Counted from the stretch's first letter, positions 1 to 5,254 are shown. The stretch: DNA of 5,408 nucleotides from Flammeovirgaceae bacterium (GCA_947457025.1 CANGUI010000159.1:1-5408), one strand, 5' to 3'. The notes: generated from the letters alone by a model not told the origin. Program-made: numbers and translations.

Positions 1-387
1 GAAAATCGCACGGGATATTATCAACTGCTGCGCGCAGTAACGGAAGAGGACAACTGGCAACAGTGGATCTTGTATATGATTCATGCTGTAGAAGAAACGA
101 GCAAGCTCACCTTGCACAAGATAGAAGAAATAAATGCTGCCATGGCCGCGATGAGCGAAGCCGTAAAGAAAGAGTTACCCAACATCTATTCAAAAGATTT
201 GGTAGAAGTGTTGTTTCAACGGCCCTATTCCAAGCGTCAGTTTTTAGTAGACGCAGGGATTGTGAAAGTAAAAACAGCCGGCACTTACCTGGCAGCATTG
301 GAAGAGAAAGGTTTCCTAAAAAGTGTAGAGTTAGGTAAGGAGAAGCTGTATTTGAATATGGCTTTTTTGGATATTCTGAAGAAGTGA
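1..387 (+). CDS. Fic family protein, C-terminal part (5' end outside window)
   Basis: The frame is open from the first base and reads 128 residues to a TGA, beginning ENRTGYYQLLRAVTEEDNWQ. This matches the helical tail of multi-domain Fic proteins, which usually continue with a W..W/..M..A..ET stretch, and then a winged-helix segment (IYSKDLVEVLFQRPYSKRQF followed by TAGTYLAALEEKGFL and a basic wing). Fic enzymes transfer AMP or another nucleotide moiety from NTPs onto hydroxyl side chains of target proteins, and the winged helix suggests DNA binding or autoregulation. The catalytic HPFxxGNGR motif would lie upstream of the window, so activity cannot be judged here. The internal ATG at 70 is not a real start, because homology-like sequence continues before it. 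The next gene converges on it, so it probably ends its transcription unit. Family assignment rests on recalled family patterns. Confidence 0.85.
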   Translation, partial: ENRTGYYQLLRAVTEEDNWQQWILYMIHAVEETSKLTLHKIEEINAAMAAMSEAVKKELPNIYSKDLVEVLFQRPYSKRQFLVDAGIVKVKTAGTYLAALEEKGFLKSVELGKEKLYLNMAFLDILKK

Positions 388-434
388 ATGTATTCTTCGC
401 TACCCGGTGCAAACCGTGCCAATATCTAGCCATG

Positions 435-452
435 TCAGGTGTTATCACCTGA
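435..452. repeat. Perfect palindrome TCAGGTG-TTAT-CACCTGA (copy 1)
   Basis: Seven-base arms flank a 4-base spacer. The palindrome lies 47 bases after the Fic stop codon and covers the stop codon of the small minus-strand ORF (445-600). Its core AGGTG-N4-CACCT recurs at 538-551. It could be a weak bidirectional terminator between converging genes (there is a short TTT after it on the plus strand) or a protein-binding operator. The sequence alone does not decide this. Confidence 0.6.
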
Positions 453-600
453 ATTTCCCCTTCACCAGTAACTCAAATCTGCCTAGATTAGCAGCATGAT
501 CACAGAGCACCCACAGTTCTTCACCGCCACCATAAAAAGGTGATAACACCTGAAACGGCAAGAAATATTCGTCTAACCATTTTATCTTTTCCATATTCAT
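445..600 (-). CDS. Small hypothetical protein, 51 aa
   Basis: An ATG at 598-600 opens a 51-residue frame that ends in TGA at 445-447, followed directly in frame by TAA. The protein starts MNMEKIKWLDEYFLPFQVLS, continues through PFYGGGEELWVLCDHAANLG and ends RFELLVKGKFR. It is rich in aromatic residues and has a balanced, protein-like composition with few rare residues, unlike typical shadow frames. No signal peptide or membrane segment is visible. I do not recognise a family. It could be a small cytosolic protein, an immunity- or antitoxin-like partner, or the remaining start of a longer gene truncated by the TGA. It converges on the Fic gene and lies downstream of the TPR gene on the same strand, so it could be read through from the rtcB-TPR unit. 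Confidence 0.45.
   Translation of the reverse strand: MNMEKIKWLDEYFLPFQVLSPFYGGGEELWVLCDHAANLGRFELLVKGKFR
538..553. repeat. Palindrome AGGTG-ATAA-CACCT (copy 2, opposite spacer orientation)
   Basis: This palindrome has five-base arms around ATAA. The 16 bases 538-553 are identical to the reverse complement of 437-452, so the two copies form an inverted repeat pair with centres 101 bases apart. This copy falls inside the small ORF, where it encodes QVLSP on the minus strand. Confidence 0.55.
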
Positions 601-607
601 AAGGTGG

Positions 608-634
608 GTGGCCCGCGTGTGCGGGACACGCCAC
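608..634. terminator. GC-rich hairpin between the TPR gene and the small ORF
   Basis: GTGGC at 608-612 pairs with GCCAC at 630-634. Inside, CCGC at 613-616 can pair with GCGG at 621-624; alternatively GCGTGT (615-620) pairs with ACACGC (626-631). It lies 12 bases past the TPR stop codon, the right place for a terminator of the minus-strand rtcB-TPR unit, although the T-run (TTTT) follows it on the plus strand. It may act as a 3'-end stabilising hairpin or a weak bidirectional terminator. Confidence 0.45.
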
Positions 635-645
635 TTTTACGATGT

Positions 646-1146
646 TCAAAAAAACATGAGTACCCATCTTTTCCTCCGGCATCTGCTGATGCCTTCGTTC
701 AGTTGGTTGAATTCAGGTCCTGCGGAAGCGGCAAGTGCTTCTTTGTAGAACCTGATGGCCCGCCTAAACTCGCGCTGCATTTCCCACGTGAGGGCGATAC
801 CTTCGAACAGGGCCGGGCGGTTGGCACCTTCGCACGCAAGTCCCCGTTCGAAGTGATCACGTGCATTCGTGTAGTGGCCCAGCCGGTTGTACAGCGTGCC
901 CAGGTGCAGGTAGGGGGGAGCAAAGGTTGCATCAAACCCGATTGCTGCCCGGAAGTGCAGTTCGGCTTGCGCGCAGTCGTTGCGGAAGTAGAGGTGTGCC
1001 CATCCGATGTGGTTGTGCAGACCGGCGTAACCCGGTTCTTCGTACAGCAAGCTGTGCAATATCGATACGCCTTCGTCTACCCGGTTTTCCAGGATGAGCC
1101 GTTCGGCATTGGCCATGTATTCGTTGATCCATTCCATGTTGCTCAT
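646..1146 (-). CDS. Tetratricopeptide repeat protein, 166 aa, downstream of rtcB
   Basis: The protein is almost entirely TPR helices. Repeat units lie at about residues 12-39 (AERLILENRVDEGVSILHSL), 41-74 (HNHIGWAHLYF), 77-106 (YLHLGTLYNRLGHYTNARDH) and 111-142 (ALFEGIALTWEMQREFRRAI), with the usual G/Y/A pattern. A basic tail (RCRRKRW) follows. There is no signal peptide, so it is probably cytosolic and a protein-protein scaffold. It starts 43 bases after the rtcB stop on the same strand, so the two are likely cotranscribed and it may be an RtcB partner or substrate adaptor; that is inference. I chose the ATG at 1144-1146 over the ATG at 1171-1173, because the latter lies in the stem of an intercistronic hairpin and adds nine residues with no TPR character. 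A third option is the ATG at 1135-1137. Confidence 0.85.
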   Translation of the reverse strand: MSNMEWINEYMANAERLILENRVDEGVSILHSLLYEEPGYAGLHNHIGWAHLYFRNDCAQAELHFRAAIGFDATFAPPYLHLGTLYNRLGHYTNARDHFERGLACEGANRPALFEGIALTWEMQREFRRAIRFYKEALAASAGPEFNQLNEGISRCRRKRWVLMFF

Positions 1147-1152
1147 TCGTTT

Positions 1153-1172
1153 TGTGTGTTGGTTCACACACA
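1153..1172 (-). promoter_or_regulatory. Intercistronic hairpin between rtcB and the TPR gene
   Basis: On the transcribed strand, TGTGTGT (1172-1166) pairs perfectly with ACACACA (1159-1153) around a 6-base GAACCA loop. It begins 17 bases after the rtcB stop and ends six bases before the chosen TPR start. It has no T-run on the transcript side (AAAA follows), so it is not an intrinsic terminator. It could be an mRNA stability or processing element, or could affect TPR translation. Confidence 0.5.
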
Positions 1173-1189
1173 TGCGAATGTGGGAACGG

Positions 1190-2605
1190 TTAATCTTCAG
1201 CCGGTGAGTCGTCTCCGCACATCCGCACGATGCGCGGTGAAAACTCGGCCAGCACCTCTACCAGCTCCGCCTGGTGTCGCATCACCGTGCGGATGTTTTT
1301 GTACGCCATTGGCGCTTCATCCAAACCACCTCCCAACAGGGTAACCTGGTGTTTCTCCAGTTCCTGCTTCACCATTTTGTTGGTGATGGATTGTTTCGCA
1401 GCCGTGCGCGACATGGCGCGGCCTGCACCGTGCGAAGCTGAGTTTAGCGAAGCCCCATCGCCTTTGCCTTTTACGATGAAGCCGGGCGCGGTCATGGAGC
1501 CGGGGATGATCCCCAGCACGCCGCTGCCGGCCGGTGTGGCCCCTTTGCGGTGTACAATCACCTCGGTGCCATCGCCCAGCTGTTCGCGCCACGCGAAGTT
1601 GTGGTGGTTCTCCACCCGCATCAGCGGCTGCTCACCCAATGCTTCAGCCACCCGTTCGTGAATCTGGTGGTGACAAGCCGAAGCGTAATCTCCAGCCAGG
1701 TTCATGGCTCGCCAGTATTCTTGTCCGGCGCCGGAGCGCAGATCAAGCCAGGCCAAGTTGGCTGCCTCTTTCGGCAAAAGACACTGCTGCCGGGCCACGC
1801 GCGTGTAGTGCCGTGCGATCTCTGCACCGAGGGCGCGTGAGCCGGAGTGCGACAGCAGGCCAAGATAAGCGCCGGCCGGCAGTTGCCACTCGTTGTCGGA
1901 CGCCAGCGTAAGCAACCCGAACTCCACAAAGTGGTTGCCGCTGCCGGATGAGCCAATCTGCTGCGCTGCTTTGTGCTGCAGCGGCCGCAGCATGGCGATC
2001 TCACGGAATGTCTCGCGGTCGATGACTTCGTGCTCCCTTGGGCGCCGGAAGGTTTCGCGACCGAAGCAGGTTGTGTCGAGCAGAATCTGCTTCAGGTTGC
2101 TGCGGTGCCGCTCGAGGAAAACAGCATCGAGCGGGTAGGCCGTGAAACACATCCGGCACCCGATGTCCACGCCCACGCCATAAGGAATAACGGCATCGCG
2201 CGTGGCCAGTACGCCGCCAATGGGGAGTCCGTAGCCTTGGTGGGCATCCGGCATCAACGCCCCGGCAACCGTGACCGGCAGCTTCATGGCGATTTCCATC
2301 TGGTGGCGCGCGCCCTCCTCAATTTCGCTGCCACCGAATACGCGATAGTCCAGACGTGTGGGGTTGAGGTTGTGCACCTTTGATTGTTTTTCTGCGGGCA
2401 CCAACTCCAGCGCAACTTTCTTCCAGATGTCATCTTCGGTGAATGCCTGCGGATCGGCCAGCACATTTTTCAACATCGCACAGATGTCTTCTTTTTCGCT
2501 CCTGCGAAAATGCCTGTACACGGTGTTGATCGCCATGCCGATAGCTCGTCCTTCGGGGAAGCCGAGTTTCAGCAATTCGTTGCCACTTAACATGATCTTT
2601 TTCAT
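1190..2605 (-). CDS. rtcB: RtcB-type RNA ligase (3'-phosphate / 5'-OH), 471 aa
   Basis: RtcB joins RNA 2',3'-cyclic phosphate or 3'-phosphate ends to 5'-OH ends using GTP and Mn2+, in RNA repair and tRNA splicing-type reactions in the cytoplasm. All family signatures are present: PDAHQG (119-124), GVDIGC with metal ligands D147 and C150, GSGNHF with H225, LSHSGSR with H253, ENHHNF with H335, HRKGAT (352-357) and SHGAGR with H392, the histidine expected to be guanylated. The end (APMAYKNIR) is canonical. It carries about 70 extra N-terminal residues compared with the short E. coli form (408 aa, recalled length). The ATG at 2603-2605 is chosen because LSGNELLKLGF follows at once; a GTG at 2663-2665 would add 20 basic, unlikely residues. 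No rtcA, archease or prfH is seen nearby; the next gene is a TPR protein. Confidence 0.95.
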   Translation of the reverse strand: MKKIMLSGNELLKLGFPEGRAIGMAINTVYRHFRRSEKEDICAMLKNVLADPQAFTEDDIWKKVALELVPAEKQSKVHNLNPTRLDYRVFGGSEIEEGARHQMEIAMKLPVTVAGALMPDAHQGYGLPIGGVLATRDAVIPYGVGVDIGCRMCFTAYPLDAVFLERHRSNLKQILLDTTCFGRETFRRPREHEVIDRETFREIAMLRPLQHKAAQQIGSSGSGNHFVEFGLLTLASDNEWQLPAGAYLGLLSHSGSRALGAEIARHYTRVARQQCLLPKEAANLAWLDLRSGAGQEYWRAMNLAGDYASACHHQIHERVAEALGEQPLMRVENHHNFAWREQLGDGTEVIVHRKGATPAGSGVLGIIPGSMTAPGFIVKGKGDGASLNSASHGAGRAMSRTAAKQSITNKMVKQELEKHQVTLLGGGLDEAPMAYKNIRTVMRHQAELVEVLAEFSPRIVRMCGDDSPAED

Positions 2606-2618
2606 TGTCTTAATCTTT

Positions 2619-2632
2619 TTCCCATGCGGGAA
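2619..2632 (-). promoter_or_regulatory. Hairpin just upstream of the rtcB start
   Basis: On the transcript, TTCCC (2632-2628) pairs with GGGAA (2623-2619) around GCAT. The hairpin ends 13 bases before the rtcB ATG, and the only purine-rich stretch (GGGAAAAAGA) overlaps its 3' arm. It may modulate access to the start region. In the other direction it is followed by T6, but no plus-strand gene needs terminating here. Confidence 0.35.
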
Positions 2633-2728
2633 TTTTTTGCAGCAGGCAAAGCGATTTCTCCTCACCTGTTGGTGATTTACCTTTTAAAGTCGAGTTTTTG
2701 TTAGTGCTGCTCTGAACGGGGCGGGCAC

Positions 2729-2755
2729 AAAAAAACCCGGTCAACGCCGGGTTTT
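2729..2755 (-). terminator. Strong intrinsic terminator upstream of rtcB
   Basis: AAAACCCGG (2732-2740) and CCGGGTTTT (2747-2755) form a perfect 9-bp stem with a 6-base loop. On the minus strand the stem is followed by an uninterrupted run of seven T (2735-2729, the first four within the stem). On the plus strand only TTTT follows. It lies about 125 bases before the rtcB start in the rtcB direction and about 195 bases after the DUF2141 stop. It can end a small RNA started at the promoter box at 2862-2869, attenuate rtcB, or end the DUF2141 message. Confidence 0.8.
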
Positions 2756-2856
2756 CAGAGTGCGATCACGATGTGATCAACTGAAAATCCGCGGCTCAAA
2801 CCAACTATCACAACTTGGCTTGCTTTCAAATCGATATGTTGCTATTCTCTGCACCA
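2729..2856 (-). ncRNA. Candidate structured small RNA or rtcB attenuator leader, about 125 nt
   Basis: The stretch is bounded by an exact TACCTTTG box on one side and an intrinsic terminator on the other, with no gene needed to explain it. Three stems can be drawn on the transcript. First, an 8-bp stem CAAGCCAA/TTGGTTTG (2822-2815 with 2804-2797, one G-U). Second, TTTTCAG/CTGAAAA (2787-2781 with 2758-2752), which encloses a perfect GATCAC-ATC-GTGATC hairpin (2778-2764). Third, the terminator stem, whose outer A-T pairs share AAAA (2752-2755) with the second stem. An alternative pairing, CAGAG near 2851 with CTCTG at 2760-2756, competes with the second stem. I do not recognise it as a known riboswitch, 6S RNA or tmRNA. 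The start position is inferred from the promoter box. Confidence 0.5.
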
Positions 2857-2857
2857 T
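2777..2857 (-). CDS. Possible 26-residue leader peptide in the rtcB leader
   Basis: An ATG at 2855-2857 opens 26 codons ending in TGA at 2777-2779. The peptide starts MVQRIATYRFESKPS and ends CDSWFEPRIFS. The ATG is only about five bases from the -7 box, so the message would be leaderless or nearly so. The stop codon is the first part of the GATCAC/GTGATC hairpin that precedes the terminator, an arrangement like classical attenuation leaders. There is no ribosome binding site, and a 26-codon open frame is common by chance, so this is only a candidate. Confidence 0.22.
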   Translation of the reverse strand: MVQRIATYRFESKPSCDSWFEPRIFS

Positions 2858-2861
2858 GATG

Positions 2862-2869
2862 CAAAGGTA
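2862..2869 (-). promoter_or_regulatory. Bacteroidota-type -7 promoter box (TACCTTTG) for the leader RNA
   Basis: The minus strand reads TACCTTTGC, an exact match to the TAnnTTTG element. A GTTG (2894-2891) lies 21 bases upstream, an imperfect -33 TTTG at slightly long spacing, and an A/T-rich tract (2909-2921) lies further upstream. Transcription would start around 2853-2857. About one to two such boxes per strand are expected by chance in this length; the intergenic position and the terminator downstream raise its credibility. Confidence 0.55.
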
Positions 2870-2948
2870 AATGAACTCATTTCAGTTTTGCAACTACAGG
2901 TGTCAAACTTTTTTAAAAAAACTCTCCAGGCGTTCAACCGAGCACCGC

Positions 2949-3380
2949 TCATTGCTTTAATCGGATCTCAAGGGTGGTGTTGTCTTTCACCTCGAAAGCG
3001 GCTTCTTCAAAAGATGTCGGACGGAATGTGAACAGATTGTTTTGAGAGAAACCGTACGGTTCAACCGGTGCACCGAAGAAGTTGGTATCGAGTTGGCCGT
3101 TGCGGTTGGCATCGATAAAGATGGCCACTGCGTAGGTGCCGGTGGGTACCTGAAATGTGGCCGTGAGGGTTTCCTGATCCTTCACGGGAACAACGCGTTT
3201 GTAGTAGGCGGACTCCAACACCCGAAATCCCTCCGGTTTGACATACCACCCGATAAACAGATCGCCCGATTTTTTCTGAAGATTTCTGACGGACACTGTT
3301 ACGACCGGGTCGGGCAGAAAAAATATACTGAAAAAGGCGGGAATACACATCATGAAAGCCATCTTTACATATGTATGCAT
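2949..3380 (-). CDS. DUF2141 domain protein, exported, 143 aa
   Basis: The mature part matches the DUF2141 family: a beta-strand start (VVTVSVRNLQKKSGDLFIGW, about 26-45), the strand-rich GTYAVAIF at 81-88, the loop DANRNGQLDTN at 90-100, then FFGAPVEPYGFS and a closing SFEEAAFEVKDNTTLEIRL. The function of the family is unknown; proteins are usually secreted and small. The Asp/Asn-rich loop resembles a calcium-binding loop but binding is not shown. The first 22 residues (MHTYVK then a hydrophobic stretch ending FFSIFFLPDP) look like a signal peptide. I chose the ATG at 3378-3380 because it keeps Lys6 before the hydrophobic core and lies downstream of a promoter box at 3402-3409; ATGs at 3362, 3353 and 3350 are alternatives. 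The open frame extends to 3452 but would then overlap the promoter and the isomerase gene. Confidence 0.85.
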   Translation of the reverse strand: MHTYVKMAFMMCIPAFFSIFFLPDPVVTVSVRNLQKKSGDLFIGWYVKPEGFRVLESAYYKRVVPVKDQETLTATFQVPTGTYAVAIFIDANRNGQLDTNFFGAPVEPYGFSQNNLFTFRPTSFEEAAFEVKDNTTLEIRLKQ

Positions 3381-3385
3381 TTCGA

Positions 3386-4144
3386 ATGAATCGTTTCCAA
3401 ACAAAGGTAGCGTTATTTGGTTTGCTGGCTGCTTTGGCAGCCTGCGTGCCAAGCGGGTCGTTTCGTTCTTTCTCGAAGGAGGAGAGAGAAGCCGTAAAAC
3501 ACGCGAAGAAATGGGTCACGGATCCCGCCTGCTTTCATGTGCTGATGATGACCACGGAAGGGGAGATGGTGGTGAAACTGTTCAATGAAACACCGCTGCA
3601 CCGCGATCATTTTGTGTCGAAAGTAAATGCCGGTTTTTATGATAGTCTCCTGTTCCACCGGATCATCAACAATTTTGTCGTTCAGGGCGGAGATCCGGGC
3701 AGTAAAAAAGCGACTGCCGAGACCAAACTCGGTGAGGGTGAAGCTCCGGGCCCACGGATTCCGGCCGAGTTTCGGACGGAAAAGGGCATCTACCACAAGC
3801 GCGGGGCGCTGGGCATGGCGCGCGATAATAATCCGGAAAAGGCCAGCAGCAATGCGCAGTTTTATCTCGTGCAGCGCAGGGCTTACCGGCCCGCACAGCT
3901 CGACAGCTTTGTTGTTCAGCGTAAACTGACGTTGAATGATGAGCAGGTGCGGATCTACACCACGCAGGGCGGAACTCCGCACCTGGATGGCGGATATACG
4001 GTTTTTGGGGAGTTGGTGCACGGGTGGGCAACACTCGATACACTTGCCGCTACCCCTACCGACAAAACGGATCGGCCGCTGAGCCCCATGCGCATGCGAC
4101 TGTTTCTGCTGCATGAACCGGGATCCGTGAAGAAGAAACCCTGA
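3386..4144 (+). CDS. Cyclophilin-type peptidyl-prolyl cis-trans isomerase, lipoprotein, 252 aa
   Basis: It accelerates cis-trans isomerisation of X-Pro bonds in exported proteins. The N-terminus MNRFQTKVALFGLLAALAAC is a lipoprotein signal with lipobox LAAC and lipidated Cys20, so the enzyme should be membrane-anchored in the envelope. Cyclophilin motifs are FHRIINNFVVQGGDP (90-104) with catalytic Arg92, Phe97 and Gln100, GALGMAR...SSNAQFYLV (140-162) and LDGGYTVFGELVHG (200-213). The segment 165-199 between the QFYLV and LDGG motifs is longer than in minimal cyclophilins (about 165 aa) and ends in GGTPHLDG, as I recall from other Bacteroidota members. The upstream ATG at 3371 would add MYAFR and overlap the divergent DUF2141 gene; the ATG at 3386 leaves a 5-base gap and a compact signal peptide. 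No clear promoter was found upstream. Confidence 0.92.
   Translation: MNRFQTKVALFGLLAALAACVPSGSFRSFSKEEREAVKHAKKWVTDPACFHVLMMTTEGEMVVKLFNETPLHRDHFVSKVNAGFYDSLLFHRIINNFVVQGGDPGSKKATAETKLGEGEAPGPRIPAEFRTEKGIYHKRGALGMARDNNPEKASSNAQFYLVQRRAYRPAQLDSFVVQRKLTLNDEQVRIYTTQGGTPHLDGGYTVFGELVHGWATLDTLAATPTDKTDRPLSPMRMRLFLLHEPGSVKKKP
3402..3409 (-). promoter_or_regulatory. -7 promoter box (TACCTTTG) for the DUF2141 gene, inside the isomerase gene
   Basis: The minus strand reads TACCTTTG exactly, as at 2862-2869. It lies 21 bases upstream of the chosen DUF2141 start, giving a 5' leader of about 15 bases. No good TTTG is seen at the -33 position. The box falls in codons 6-8 of the divergently read lipoprotein isomerase. 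Confidence 0.5.
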
Positions 4145-4263
4145 CGGGCAGTGGTGGGATGGTTACCGCGATGCTACATGTGTACGTGCTTCATTTCTTA
4201 GGAGGTCAGCCGGTTTTGGATACACTACACATGCGGCATTAGGTGTTGAGCGAATTATAACTT

Positions 4264-5148
4264 ATGTCTAAGAATAGTCAGTTTACATTGAGCGCGAAAC
4301 CCACCTCATTTCCTTCAATCGCCAACAAATCAATTGACCTGGACGGTTTACGCGTGGCGTACAAGGAGGAAGGGACTGGTCGTGCGATACTGTGTTTGCA
4401 TGCGTTGGGCCACAGTTCGAAGGATTTCTTGTCGCTCTATCAGTTGCCCTTGACGGAATACCGGGTGATCAGTCTTGATTTCCCGGGCCATGGTTTATCA
4501 GGTGTCGGCCTGCAACCGGTTTCAGCAGCGTACTTTGCGCGCGTGGTAGAGGCCTTCATTAACAGACTAGACCTGCGAGACCTTGTTTTGGTGGGGAATT
4601 CGATTGGTGGAGCCGTGGCGATCCGGCTCGCTGCTCACAATCCAAATGTAAGGTTGATCTCGCTGAGTAATCCGGCCGGACTTGATAGTCGGGACTGGCT
4701 GGCACCGCTGTTTTTAAATGTCATGGTAGGCTTCTTTCAGTATGGTGTGAAGCGCGGCATGGGGTATCGTGTATTGTTTGGATGGTATTATCGGTTGGTG
4801 CTGGTTAACCGGAAGGCCGCGGCTCGCAGGAAAGAAATCACAGGCGATGCCATCCGGCTGGCTCCGGCATTAGTTGAGGGCTGGAGAAGTTTCCGGGAAA
4901 CATCCGAAGACCTCCGGCCCAGTATTCATCAGGTGCGTTGCCCTGTGTTGTTTACCTGGTGTATGAAAGATAGGTTCGTTCAATTTAATCGTAACAAAAA
5001 GGCAATACAACAGTTTGCGCACTACAAGCTCATACGCTATGGTGTTGGCCATACCCCATACATCGAGTGTCCGCAAGAGTTCCTGCGAGACTTTCAGAAT
5101 TTTTTGAATGCGAACAACCCTGCCGCAGACGGAAGGTCAATCTCGTGA
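4264..5148 (+). CDS. Alpha/beta hydrolase, 294 aa
   Basis: The fold signatures are in order: LCLHALGHSS (43-52, oxyanion region after the first strand), LDFPGHGLS (71-79), the nucleophile elbow GNSIGG (111-116) with Ser113, WCMKDRF with Asp236 as the acid, and GVGHTPYIECP with His263. The triad is therefore complete. A cap of roughly residues 140-215, rich in aromatic and basic residues (FFQYGVKRGMGYRVLFGWYY), could hold a hydrophobic substrate or sit near a membrane. No signal peptide is seen, so it is probably cytosolic. The substrate cannot be named; esterase, lipase-like, C-C hydrolase and MenH-like activities share this pattern. The start at 4264 is the first ATG and leaves about 25 residues before the first core strand. 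It lies 119 bases after the isomerase stop, with no strong terminator or clear promoter seen between them. Confidence 0.88.
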   Translation: MSKNSQFTLSAKPTSFPSIANKSIDLDGLRVAYKEEGTGRAILCLHALGHSSKDFLSLYQLPLTEYRVISLDFPGHGLSGVGLQPVSAAYFARVVEAFINRLDLRDLVLVGNSIGGAVAIRLAAHNPNVRLISLSNPAGLDSRDWLAPLFLNVMVGFFQYGVKRGMGYRVLFGWYYRLVLVNRKAAARRKEITGDAIRLAPALVEGWRSFRETSEDLRPSIHQVRCPVLFTWCMKDRFVQFNRNKKAIQQFAHYKLIRYGVGHTPYIECPQEFLRDFQNFLNANNPAADGRSIS

Positions 5149-5254
5149 ATTGGCAGGGATTCAAGCGCCGCAAACCCCTGTCAGTTGCTGGGGTGAGGGA
5201 CTTGAAGACAAAAGTGCTCCGCGCAGTATCGTATGAAGTGTTGTGTGCTTTTTT

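Noticed and set aside
404..415. CGGT-GCAA-ACCG mini-hairpin with a GNRA loop after the Fic gene
   Set aside because: The stem is only four base pairs and has no T-run; too short to support a function.
107..448. 113-codon minus-strand frame opposite the Fic gene
   Set aside because: The Fic frame is open to the window edge with clear family sequence; the minus frame is a Leu/Ser/Arg-rich shadow.
604..1344. 246-codon open frame on the plus strand starting with GTG
   Set aside because: It overlaps the TPR gene and the end of rtcB on the other strand, both with clear family signatures. Its translation is Cys/Pro/Val-rich without domain character.
2661..2676. TCACC-TGTT-GGTGA palindrome in the rtcB leader as a third copy of the AGGTG palindromes
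   Set aside because: Its arms are in the opposite order (CACC-N4-GGTG rather than GGTG-N4-CACC), so it is a different palindrome and likely incidental.
2729..2856. Identification of the leader RNA as a Y RNA or other tRNA-like RNA because of the rtcB neighbourhood
   Set aside because: No convincing D- or T-arm with a GGTTCGAATCC-type loop can be drawn; GGTTTGAGCC is only a superficial resemblance.
3413..4114. 233-codon open frame on the minus strand opposite the isomerase
   Set aside because: The plus strand encodes an unmistakable cyclophilin across the same bases; the minus frame has no recognisable motif and is rich in His and Arg, as expected of a shadow.
4215..4248. TTTG ... TAGGTGTTG as a promoter for the alpha/beta hydrolase
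   Set aside because: The second element differs from TAnnTTTG by an inserted base and the spacing is 21 rather than about 19, so the match is too weak to annotate.
4643..4650. Third TACATTTG promoter-like box on the minus strand
   Set aside because: It lies in the middle of the hydrolase gene with no minus-strand gene downstream; one or two chance matches per strand are expected.
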